NCBI GenBank assembly: GCA_023382535.1
Contig: JAHDWA010000147.1
Span: 1 to 12,436, forward strand
Direction of reading: 5' to 3'
Origin: Anaerolineae bacterium
GTDB taxonomy: Bacteria > Chloroflexota > Anaerolineae > 4572-78 > J111
DNA: 12,436 nucleotides
The position numbers and the translations under genes are program-made. The notes beneath the pieces were generated by a model. It was not told where the DNA came from. It was given only the letters and a program-made list of their open reading frames with translations, and did not search any database. Within the stretch, counting starts at the first letter, position 1. Each line of letters begins with the position of its first letter. Below, piece by piece: positions 1 through 6,677 of the stretch.

Positions 1-55
1 CTTATTGCTGCTCGCTTATTCTGCCAAATTTAAGTCTAATTTTGCGTAAGTCCTA

Positions 56-76
56 CTAAAATCGCAAATCGCAAAT
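56..76 (+). repeat. Heptamer array upstream of alaX
   Basis: Three head-to-tail heptamers are visible: CTAAAAT (56-62), CGCAAAT (63-69) and CGCAAAT (70-76). An imperfect inverted partner, ATTTTGCG, lies at 39-46, so the segment can fold into a weak hairpin. It has the same architecture as the arrays at 3018-3091 and 11376-11444. The last unit followed by G creates a spurious ATG at 75, which argues against using that codon as the alaX start. Confidence 0.6.
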
Positions 77-80
77 GGTT

Positions 81-85
81 GGAGG
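81..85 (+). promoter_or_regulatory. Shine-Dalgarno site of alaX (decides the start)
   Basis: GGAGG lies 4 nt before the ATG at 90 and downstream of the in-frame ATG at 75. It can therefore only serve the start at 90. Confidence 0.75.
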
Positions 86-89
86 AACG

Positions 90-794
90 ATGACCCAGTT
101 ACTAGCTCACACCGATGCTTACTTACAAGAATTTGATGCGACTGTAGTTGCTGCCAATCCTGAGGAAAAGGCCGTAGCCCTGGATAAAACTGCTTTTTAT
201 CCCGGCGGCGGTGGCCAGCCGCACGACCTGGGTTGGCTGGACGGGAAGCCCGTGACCAGGGTCAAACGGCAGGGAGACCTTATCTGGCACTGGCTCGAAG
301 GTGAGTTGCCCGCCGTTGGCGCGAGGATGCACGGCAAAATAAATTGGGAGCGCCGCCACAAGCTGATGCGCACCCACACCGCCTTCCATATCCTCTGCGG
401 CGTCGTCTGGCGGGATTACGGAGCGCAGGTGACCGGCGGCAACATGGACGAACTCAGCGGCCGCATGGACTTTGAATTTGAAACACTGCGCCAGGAACTG
501 GTCAAGGAGATCGAAGAAAAGCTCAACGTCGAAGTTGACGCCGCCCGCCCCGTGCGGGTCAAAATTCTGCCCCGCGAAGAAGCCTTCCAGATCCCCGACC
601 TGATCCGCACCAAAATAAATTTATTACCCGAAGGTATAACCGAGGTCCGCACCGTCGAAATCGAAGGGCTGGATTTGCAGGCCGATGGCGGCACGCACGT
701 CGCCAACACCCGCGAGGTCGGGACGATTCGGGTCGCGGGGTATGAGAGCAAGGGGAAGATTAATAAGCGGATACGGTTGGAGATTGGGGATTAA
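90..794 (+). CDS. alaX: Alanyl-tRNA editing hydrolase, AlaX-M type
   Basis: This 234-aa protein resembles the free-standing form of the AlaRS second additional (editing) domain, which hydrolyses Ser- or Gly-tRNA(Ala) in trans. Visible features are a glycine-rich loop (FYPGGGGQP, residues about 37-45) typical of the medium AlaX-M class, an HxxxH zinc motif (H96, H100 in RTHTAFH), and the second metal motif near 199-203. That motif reads DGGTHV, so the usual Cys is Asp while the His is kept. The catalytic AlaRS core is absent, as expected for AlaX. The start at 90 is chosen because GGAGG sits just before it; an in-frame ATG at 75 lies in a repeat. The stop is 11 nt before ileS, so the two are probably cotranscribed, which fits a shared role in translational fidelity. 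Family assignment is secure; which mischarged tRNA it clears is inferred from family knowledge. Confidence 0.9.
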   Translation: MTQLLAHTDAYLQEFDATVVAANPEEKAVALDKTAFYPGGGGQPHDLGWLDGKPVTRVKRQGDLIWHWLEGELPAVGARMHGKINWERRHKLMRTHTAFHILCGVVWRDYGAQVTGGNMDELSGRMDFEFETLRQELVKEIEEKLNVEVDAARPVRVKILPREEAFQIPDLIRTKINLLPEGITEVRTVEIEGLDLQADGGTHVANTREVGTIRVAGYESKGKINKRIRLEIGD

Positions 795-805
795 AGGAGA
801 AAACT

Positions 806-3800
806 ATGCCATTCAAGGACGTACCTTCCAACGTAAACTTCCCGGCCCAGGAGCGCGAGACCCTGGCCTGGTGGAAAGAAAACAAATCGCTGGACAAACT
901 CCGGGCCATGCAAAAAGGCCGGCCCAAGTGGAGCTTTATGGACGGGCCGATCACGGCTAACAACCCGATGGGCGTCCATCACGCCTGGGGCCGCACCTAC
1001 AAGGACCTCTACAACCGCTACCAGGCTATGGCCGGCCACGAGCTGCGCTACCAGCAGGGCTTCGACTGCCAGGGCCTGTGGGTCGAGGTGGAAGTGGAAA
1101 AAGAGATGGGCTTCAAGAGCAAAAAGGACATCGAAGCTTACGGCATGGCCGCCTTTGTTAACAAGTGCAAAGAGCGGGTGCTGCGCTTCTCCGCCGTGCA
1201 GACCGAACAATCCATCCGTCTGGGCTACTGGATGGACTGGAACGACACCGACCAACTGCGCTGGCTGGGCCAGAAAATCATCGAAAACCCGACCGAGGTC
1301 ATCACCGTCGAGGGGCCGGAGGGGCCGGTCACCGACACGGTTGAAAATATCGTTGGGCGGCTGGGCATGCCGGAGTTGGGCGGCAGTTACTACACCCTGT
1401 CCAACGAAAACAACTACATGATCTGGCGGGCCATCAAAATCTGCCACGAGAACAACTGGCTCTATCGCGGCGCGGACGTGATGCCCTGGTGTCCCCGCTG
1501 CGCCACCGGCATCAGCCAGCACGAAATCGTCACCGACGGCTACGCCGAGATCACCCACCGCAGCGTCACCGTCAAATTTCCGCTGCGGGACAAGCCGGGC
1601 GAGGCCCTGTTGGTCTGGACCACGACCCCCTGGACGCTGACCAGCAATGTCGCCGCCGCCGTCGGGCCGGATTTGGATTACATCAAAGTCAAGATGATGC
1701 TGACCGACGACATCTTCTACCTCAGCAAAGGCGCCAGCAAGATGCTGCGCGGCAAGTATGAAGTCGTGCAGGAGCTTAAGGGCCGGGATATGCTCGGCTG
1801 GAGCTACGACGGGCCTTTCGACGACTTGACCGCCGAGCAGCAGCCGGGCGGCTGGACTCATCTTAAGGAGTTAATCGAAGGGATCAAGCTGAGCGCCAAA
1901 GACGCTCACCGGGTCATCGCCTGGGACGAAGTCGGCGAAGAGGAAGGGACCGGCATTGTCCACATCGCCCCCGGCGCGGGCGCGGAAGACTTTGCCCTGG
2001 GTAAAGAAAACGACCTGCCCATCGTCGCCCCGCTCGACGACGAGGGTTACTTTGTCGAAGGTTTCGATTACCTGACCGGCTTGCACGTCAGCGAGGTAGC
2101 CGATCCTATCTTCAAAAATCTGGAGGAAAAGGGGCTGCTCTACCACATCGAAAGATACACCCACCGCTACCCGACCTGCTGGCGCTGTAAAACCGAGCTG
2201 GTCTTTCGCCTGGTGGACGAGTGGTTCATCAGCATGGACGAACTGCGCCCGCTGCTTATGGACATCACCCGCCAGATCCGCTGGATTCCATCCTTTGGCC
2301 TGGAACGCGAACTGGATTGGCTGCGCAACATGCACGACTGGATGATCTCCAAGAAGCGCTACTGGGGCCTGGCTCTGCCCATCTGGCAGTGCGATAGCTG
2401 CGATGCCTGGACGGTCGTCGGCGATGACGTTGAGCTGAAGGCACGAGCCGCCGCCGGCTACGAAGAGTTTGCCGGACACACGCCCCACCGCCCCTGGATT
2501 GATTCGGTCAAGCTCAAGTGCGACCAATGCGGCGGTCTGATGACCCGCATCCCCGATGTCGGCAACCCCTGGCTCGACGCCGGTATCGTCAGCTTCAGTA
2601 CCCTGCGCTACCGCCAGGACCCCGATTATTGGCGCAAGTGGTACCCGGCCGACTGGATCAGCGAGAGCTTCCCCGGCCAGTTCCGCAACTGGTTCTACAG
2701 CATGCTGGTCATGGGGGCGATCATTGACAGAAGCCCCTCGTTCATGAGCAACTTTGGCTACGCCACCCTCTGGGCCGAGGACGGCCGGCCCATGCACAAA
2801 AGCTGGGGCAATGCCATCGAGTTCAACGAGGCCGCCGATAAAATGGGCGTGGACGTCATGCGCTGGATGTACTGCAACCACAAGCCGGAGCAAAACCTGC
2901 TTTTCGGCTACCATCGCGCCGACGAGGTTCGCCGCCAGTTCCTCATCCCGCTCTGGAATGTGTATAACTTTTTTGTAACGTATGCCAAGCTGGATGAGTG
3001 GACACCTTCGGCTGAGTATTTACGATTTACGATTTACGATTTACGCGACTCAGAAAATTCAATCGTAAATCCAAAATCTAAAATCGTAAATCTCTTGGAT
3101 CGTTGGATCATCGCCCGCCTGAACGAGGTCGTCGCCCAGGTGACCGACAGCCTGGAAAATTACGACGCCTACACGGCGACCAACGCCATCCAGGATTTGA
3201 TTGAAGATCTGACCAACTGGTACGTGCGGAGATCGCGCCGCCGCTTCTGGAAATCGGAGCACGATACCGATAAGGACGCCGCCTACGCTACTCTCTACCA
3301 CGTCCTGACCATACTGACTCGCCTCCTGGCTCCTTTTACCCCGTTTGTGACCGAGGTGATGTACCAGAACCTGGTGCGCGGCGTGGACAGCAACGCGCCG
3401 GAATCAATCCATCACTGTCCCTGGCCGGAGGCGGACGAAGCCGCGGTTGACCGGTCGCTGCTGGAACAAATGGATTTGGCCCGGCGGATTGCGAGCCTGG
3501 GCCTGAGCGCGCGCGGCAGCGCCAATATCAAGGTTCGCCAGCCGCTGGCGCGGGCCTTAGCTCATGTAGGTCAAGCCGTTAGCTTGTCCCCCGATTTAAA
3601 GGCCATCATCGTTGATGAATTAAATGTGAAAAAGCTGGAATTTGTGGCCGAAGCGGGTGAACTTGTCACCTACAAAGTGCTGCCCAATCTCAAGCTGCTG
3701 GGACCAAAACTGGGCAAAGATCTGCCGGCAGTACGCCAGGCTATCGAAGCCGCCGACCCGGCTGAACTGGCCGCCAAGATCCAGGCCGGCGAGGCTGTCG

Positions 3801-4201
3801 CCTTCATGGTTGAGGGCCAGCCGGTTGAATTAGCCGCCGAAGAACTGCTCATCCAAACCCAACCCGCCGAGGGGCTGGCCGTCGCCGCCGATAAGGTTAT
3901 TACCGTTGGCGTGGACGTGGTTATCAGCGATGAATTGGCTGCCGAAGGGCTGGCCCGCGAGCTGGTCCGCCGCATCCAGAACATGCGCAAAGACGCCGGT
4001 TTTGACATTGCCGATAAGATCGCCATCTACTACCAGGCCGAAGGCGCAGTCCATCGCGTCTTCCGGCAGTGGGCCGATTACATCAAGGTTGAAACCCTGG
4101 CCGTTGAAATTGACCACCAGCTCATCCCCGAATCCGCTTTTCAACGCAAAGAGAAGGTGGACGGGCTGGATGTGATGCTGGGGGTCAAGCGGGTGGCGTG
4201 A
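806..4201 (+). CDS. ileS: Isoleucyl-tRNA synthetase, type 2 (eukaryote-like), with swapped HIGH motif
   Basis: A 1131-aa class Ia synthetase that charges tRNA(Ile). Order of parts: Rossmann half with the signature region PITANNPMGVHHAWG (about 48-62); a CP1 zinc pair (PWCPRC, about 226-232); the editing domain with the Thr-rich WTTTPWTL (about 270) and GIVHIAP...AED (about 385-395); DEWFISM (about 473); a CxxC...CxxC ribbon (about 528-574); the KMSKS-equivalent PMHKS (662-666); the anticodon-binding helical domain (from about 763); and a C-terminal domain with RELVRRIQNMRKDAGF. There is no C-terminal Zn finger of the type 1 enzyme. Two signatures deviate: HxGH reads G56-V57-H58-H59, and KMSKS reads P-M-H-K-S. 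Residues about 738-762 are encoded by an inserted heptamer hairpin. AAGGAG lies 6 nt before the ATG. It follows alaX closely and ends before a strong terminator. I recall that GxHH-type IleRS2 enzymes have been linked to extreme mupirocin resistance. IleRS identity rests on overall similarity, including the RYQQGFDCQGLWVE and KSKKDIEAYG stretches. Confidence 0.93.
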   Translation: MPFKDVPSNVNFPAQERETLAWWKENKSLDKLRAMQKGRPKWSFMDGPITANNPMGVHHAWGRTYKDLYNRYQAMAGHELRYQQGFDCQGLWVEVEVEKEMGFKSKKDIEAYGMAAFVNKCKERVLRFSAVQTEQSIRLGYWMDWNDTDQLRWLGQKIIENPTEVITVEGPEGPVTDTVENIVGRLGMPELGGSYYTLSNENNYMIWRAIKICHENNWLYRGADVMPWCPRCATGISQHEIVTDGYAEITHRSVTVKFPLRDKPGEALLVWTTTPWTLTSNVAAAVGPDLDYIKVKMMLTDDIFYLSKGASKMLRGKYEVVQELKGRDMLGWSYDGPFDDLTAEQQPGGWTHLKELIEGIKLSAKDAHRVIAWDEVGEEEGTGIVHIAPGAGAEDFALGKENDLPIVAPLDDEGYFVEGFDYLTGLHVSEVADPIFKNLEEKGLLYHIERYTHRYPTCWRCKTELVFRLVDEWFISMDELRPLLMDITRQIRWIPSFGLERELDWLRNMHDWMISKKRYWGLALPIWQCDSCDAWTVVGDDVELKARAAAGYEEFAGHTPHRPWIDSVKLKCDQCGGLMTRIPDVGNPWLDAGIVSFSTLRYRQDPDYWRKWYPADWISESFPGQFRNWFYSMLVMGAIIDRSPSFMSNFGYATLWAEDGRPMHKSWGNAIEFNEAADKMGVDVMRWMYCNHKPEQNLLFGYHRADEVRRQFLIPLWNVYNFFVTYAKLDEWTPSAEYLRFTIYDLRDSENSIVNPKSKIVNLLDRWIIARLNEVVAQVTDSLENYDAYTATNAIQDLIEDLTNWYVRRSRRRFWKSEHDTDKDAAYATLYHVLTILTRLLAPFTPFVTEVMYQNLVRGVDSNAPESIHHCPWPEADEAAVDRSLLEQMDLARRIASLGLSARGSANIKVRQPLARALAHVGQAVSLSPDLKAIIVDELNVKKLEFVAEAGELVTYKVLPNLKLLGPKLGKDLPAVRQAIEAADPAELAAKIQAGEAVAFMVEGQPVELAAEELLIQTQPAEGLAVAADKVITVGVDVVISDELAAEGLARELVRRIQNMRKDAGFDIADKIAIYYQAEGAVHRVFRQWADYIKVETLAVEIDHQLIPESAFQRKEKVDGLDVMLGVKRVA
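3018..3091. repeat. In-frame heptamer hairpin inside ileS
   Basis: Four perfect tandem copies of ATTTACG occupy 3018-3045. After an 18-nt spacer come four inverted heptamers at 3064-3091: CGTAAAT, CCAAAAT, CTAAAAT and CGTAAAT. The two 28-nt arms pair with a few mismatches in the middle units. The element is much AT-richer than the flanking gene and encodes a linker-like peptide (containing FTIYDLR and NPKSKIVN) between the catalytic and anticodon-binding domains, with the frame kept open. It is most simply an inserted heptamer repeat that selection has tolerated as a surface loop. Confidence 0.85.
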
Positions 4202-4234
4202 GAGATGAGGCGAAGCGAGGTGAGATGATAAAAA

Positions 4235-4264
4235 GAGGCCCCCGCCGACCGGCAGGGGCTTTTT
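4235..4264 (+). terminator. Rho-independent terminator of the alaX-ileS operon
   Basis: G4238-C4242 pairs with G4255-C4259 and G4244-C4246 with G4251-C4253, leaving one C/A mismatch and a 4-nt loop, followed by TTTTT. An A-run at 4231-4234 opposite the T-run extends the stem. It ends the synthetase transcript 34 nt after the stop codon. Confidence 0.85.
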
Positions 4265-4272
4265 ATATAAAG

Positions 4273-4284
4273 GGAAAATTTTCC
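4273..4284. promoter_or_regulatory. 12-bp palindrome upstream of the toxin-antitoxin pair
   Basis: GGAAAATTTTCC is a perfect palindrome about 90 nt before the antitoxin start and just after the ileS terminator. TA operons of this kind are usually autorepressed at palindromes, so it is a possible operator. No convincing -35/-10 pair could be fixed beside it, so the role is inferred. Confidence 0.35.
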
Positions 4285-4374
4285 ACCTTTTAAAATACTC
4301 TCGGTCATGTTACAATGTATGTAGATAATACCTGTTTTTAGTAATATGAGGAATTAAATTGGAAGAGTTTAACC

Positions 4375-4614
4375 ATGTCAACTATTAGTCGAACCGAACT
4401 CCATCGCTTAATTGACGAATTGCCAGAGCCGATTATTCCTGAGGTGGCTCAGTTTGTTGAATTTATCCAATTTAAGTTAGATAAGCAGACAAAAGAGCCG
4501 CCTTACACCCCTGTGACTTTAGGGGGACTCTGGGAAGGATTGGCAATTACGGATGAAGATATTGCTAGGGTTCGACAAGAAATGTGGACAGATTTCGGAG
4601 AAGCACCTGAATGA
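4375..4614 (+). CDS. Antitoxin of a VapBC-type pair (DUF2281-like)
   Basis: A 79-aa acidic protein. The first half (ELHRLIDELPEPIIPEVAQF, about 8-27) is the short helical 'leucine-pro-glu' region seen in DUF2281-type antitoxins. The C-terminal part (LGGLWEGLAITDEDIARVRQ, about 49-68) resembles the toxin-wrapping tail of PIN-toxin antitoxins. In such systems the antitoxin blocks the RNase site of the partner and often represses its own promoter. GGAAG lies about 9 nt before the ATG. The stop overlaps the toxin start as ATGA, the classic coupling of antitoxin and toxin. Base composition is clearly more AT-rich than ileS, suggesting acquisition by transfer. No DNA-binding fold is obvious in the sequence itself. 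Confidence 0.75.
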   Translation: MSTISRTELHRLIDELPEPIIPEVAQFVEFIQFKLDKQTKEPPYTPVTLGGLWEGLAITDEDIARVRQEMWTDFGEAPE

Positions 4615-5018
4615 GCCAATTTGTCACTGATACTCACCCTTTAATTTGGCATCTCACCAAAAGCACTCGGCTTTCCTCAAACACGCAGCGTATTTTTACT
4701 GAGACTGATGCCGGTATTCATCAAATTCTACTGCCAGGCATCGTGCTTATCGAAATGGTTTATCTGGCGGAAAAAGGCATTATCCCGCTCGCCATGCTCC
4801 ATCAGATTCTCGATCTTCTTGATATACCTATGGCTAGCTATGCCGTTGCTCCTCTCGATCAGACAGTCACTCGCACCATGGCCCAGCACGTACCATGGTC
4901 TGTTATCCCCGAATTGGCTGACCGAATCATTACAGCAACTGCGCTTTCTTTGAATTTGCCTCTCATTAGCAAAGATCAACGTATTTCAGAGTCCAATCTG
5001 GTATCAATCCTCTGGTAA
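4611..5018 (+). CDS. vapC: PIN-domain toxin, VapC-type ribonuclease
   Basis: A 135-aa PIN-domain protein expected to be a Mg-dependent endoribonuclease that cuts RNA when its antitoxin is lost. The four acidic residues of the PIN active site are in the expected order: D7 (VTDTHPLIW), E48 (LIEMVYLAEKG), D104 (PELADRIITATA) and D122 (ISKDQRI). The length is normal, so the toxin appears intact. It overlaps the antitoxin by 4 nt (ATGA). It converges on the aldo/keto reductase gene with only 11 nt between the stops and no hairpin between them. The RNA target cannot be told from sequence. Confidence 0.82.
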   Translation: MSQFVTDTHPLIWHLTKSTRLSSNTQRIFTETDAGIHQILLPGIVLIEMVYLAEKGIIPLAMLHQILDLLDIPMASYAVAPLDQTVTRTMAQHVPWSVIPELADRIITATALSLNLPLISKDQRISESNLVSILW

Positions 5019-5029
5019 GAATCTGCGAG

Positions 5030-6007
5030 TCAAAAAGTCACCCGTTCCTCATCCCGATCCGTGGCCACAGCCGGCTCCGGCGAGAGGGCCGAGATCTCGG
5101 CGCGGAGTTCGGGGGTCATCTTGATCTCCAGCGCCTTGAGCGAACCTTCTAACTGGGCCACGCTGCGCGCCCCGATGATCGGCGCGGTGACGGCGGGGTG
5201 GCCGGCCACCCAGGCTACGGCCAGGCTGGCCGGTTCAAACCCACGTTCCTGGGCAAAGCTGGTGAATTGCTCGGCCACCTCGTAGACCCACTGAGAGCCG
5301 TAGCGGGTTTGGTACATCTCGTTTTCCACCAAACGTCCCCCCTCGGGCCGGCGAGTTGGGCCATACTTGCCGGTTAGCAGGCCGCCGCCCAGCGGGCTGT
5401 AAGGAATGACGCCCAGCTTTTCGGACTGGGCCAGGGGCAGAATTTCCACCTCGGCCTGGCGTTTGACCAGGTTATACATCGGCTGCAAGCACTCAAAGCG
5501 CGCCCAGCCCTCCCTGGCCGAAATTCCCAGAGCTTTAGCCACCTGCCAGGCAGCAAAGTTGCTGGCGGCAGGATAAAGAATCTTGCCCTGCTGCACCAAA
5601 TCGTCCAGAGCGCGAAGTGTCTCTTCCAACGGGGTATGCTCGTCAAAATGATGGATGAAGTACAGGTCGAGGCGATCGGTCTGGAGCCGCCGCAGGCTGG
5701 CTTCCACCGCAGCCATAATATGGCGGCGCGAAGCGCCCCTGGCGTTGACTTCGTCGCTCATGGGGTAATAAACTTTGCTGGTGATGATCAACTCATCCCG
5801 GCTGCCGGCCATCAGCCGGCCCAGGATTTCTTCAGAAACACCTTGCTGGTAGACATTGGCGCAGTCAAAAAAATTGATCCCGGCCTCGCGGCAGCGCCGA
5901 AACATGGCCGCTGAGGTTGCTTCGTCGGCGTCGCCGCCGAAGGACATGGCGCCAAAGCACAAGGGAGAAACTTGAACGCCGGTATTACCTAAAAATTTGT
6001 ACTCCAA
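5030..6007 (-). CDS. Aldo/keto reductase
   Basis: A 325-aa (alpha/beta)8 NAD(P)H-dependent oxidoreductase of the aldo/keto reductase superfamily, close to the YajO/Tas-like branch. The tetrad residues are visible: D48 and Y53 (FFDCANVYQQG), K78 (ITSKVYY) and H119 (LYFIHHFD). The family patterns FLGNTGVQVSPLCFGAMSFGG, SNF (about 149-151) and VIPYSPLGGGLLTGKYG are also present. Start is TTG at 6007: a perfect AAGGAGG lies 5 nt upstream (6013-6019) and no ATG fits. That Shine-Dalgarno overlaps the stop of the membrane-protein gene, so translation may be coupled. It is the last gene of the four-gene operon. The substrate is unknown. Confidence 0.9.
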   Translation of the reverse strand: MEYKFLGNTGVQVSPLCFGAMSFGGDADEATSAAMFRRCREAGINFFDCANVYQQGVSEEILGRLMAGSRDELIITSKVYYPMSDEVNARGASRRHIMAAVEASLRRLQTDRLDLYFIHHFDEHTPLEETLRALDDLVQQGKILYPAASNFAAWQVAKALGISAREGWARFECLQPMYNLVKRQAEVEILPLAQSEKLGVIPYSPLGGGLLTGKYGPTRRPEGGRLVENEMYQTRYGSQWVYEVAEQFTSFAQERGFEPASLAVAWVAGHPAVTAPIIGARSVAQLEGSLKALEIKMTPELRAEISALSPEPAVATDRDEERVTF

Positions 6008-6012
6008 GAATA

Positions 6013-6019
6013 CCTCCTT
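6013..6019 (-). promoter_or_regulatory. Shine-Dalgarno site fixing a TTG start
   Basis: AAGGAGG on the minus strand lies 5 nt before the TTG at 6007 and shares bases with the TAA stop of the upstream membrane-protein gene (6018-6020). Confidence 0.8.
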
Positions 6020-6677
6020 AAAGTGACAGCAGCGCCCCTCGCAGTCCGATCAAGAGGAATATCACGCCCACCATCTGGACGAGGTGATAGAGGCCATTCT
6101 GATCAAACTGCCAGATGAAGGTTAGCGGTTTTGCTTTGCCATCCCATCCGGCCTGAACCGCTGCGGCAATAATCGTTACCAATACTCCGGCAGCCAGCCA
6201 GCCAGCGCCTGGCAGCCGGCCGATAATGGCCAGCCAACTGTAGGCCCCCAAAGCAAATAGCATGGCCGCCAGCTCATACACGATAAAAGTCAGAAATTTG
6301 CCGGGTTTAAGAAGAACAATCCCGAAAAAGATAACGCCGACGCCGAGCATGACCGGCAGGGCAAGCTGGGCCAGCGCCCGTCCCCATAGATCGTAAATGA
6401 CCCCAACCACAAACAGGGCAACGATCAGGCCGAGAGCCAGATTGAGCGGCCGCCAAAACCATTTATTGATGGCTTCAGACATCTGGAATCCGTGGGCAAC
6501 GGCGCCTAACCCGGCGGCCAGAGCGAGCAGACCAAAAGCCCACGCCCACAGGTCCGCCTTCCAGGGGTCTCTCTCGCCGATTTGCCGCAGATAGAACAGG
6601 CCGCCTAACGCTACCAGGGCCAGAACAGCATCAGTGACTGCCGTGGTCTGCTCGGTGGGACTATCAATGAGCTTCAT
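6018..6677 (-). CDS. Seven-helix membrane protein of unknown function
   Basis: A 219-aa hydrophobic protein with about seven predicted membrane helices (roughly 12-30, 42-62, 76-96, 102-122, 128-148, 157-177, 195-215). Polar residues that stand out inside or beside helices are H62 (AVAHGFQ), and D192 and H198 in FDQNGLYHLVQMVG at the start of the last helix. A seven-helix layout with Asp and His near the last helix recalls the DUF6962 group and, more distantly, the alkaline ceramidase/CREST superfamily; this is a hint, not a call. ATG at 6677 is preferred over TTG at 6695. It overlaps the 3' end of the arginase-like gene by 14 nt, implying coupled translation. Confidence 0.7.
   Translation of the reverse strand: MKLIDSPTEQTTAVTDAVLALVALGGLFYLRQIGERDPWKADLWAWAFGLLALAAGLGAVAHGFQMSEAINKWFWRPLNLALGLIVALFVVGVIYDLWGRALAQLALPVMLGVGVIFFGIVLLKPGKFLTFIVYELAAMLFALGAYSWLAIIGRLPGAGWLAAGVLVTIIAAAVQAGWDGKAKPLTFIWQFDQNGLYHLVQMVGVIFLLIGLRGALLSL

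Noticed and set aside
75..89. Earlier in-frame ATG for alaX at 75
   Set aside because: It is made by the end of a heptamer repeat and lies before the GGAGG site that serves the ATG at 90.
791..1861. Long minus-strand open frame (356 codons) opposite ileS, and a similar one at 1871-2914
   Set aside because: Antisense shadows of a GC-rich, strongly conserved synthetase gene; the + strand product has unmistakable IleRS motifs.
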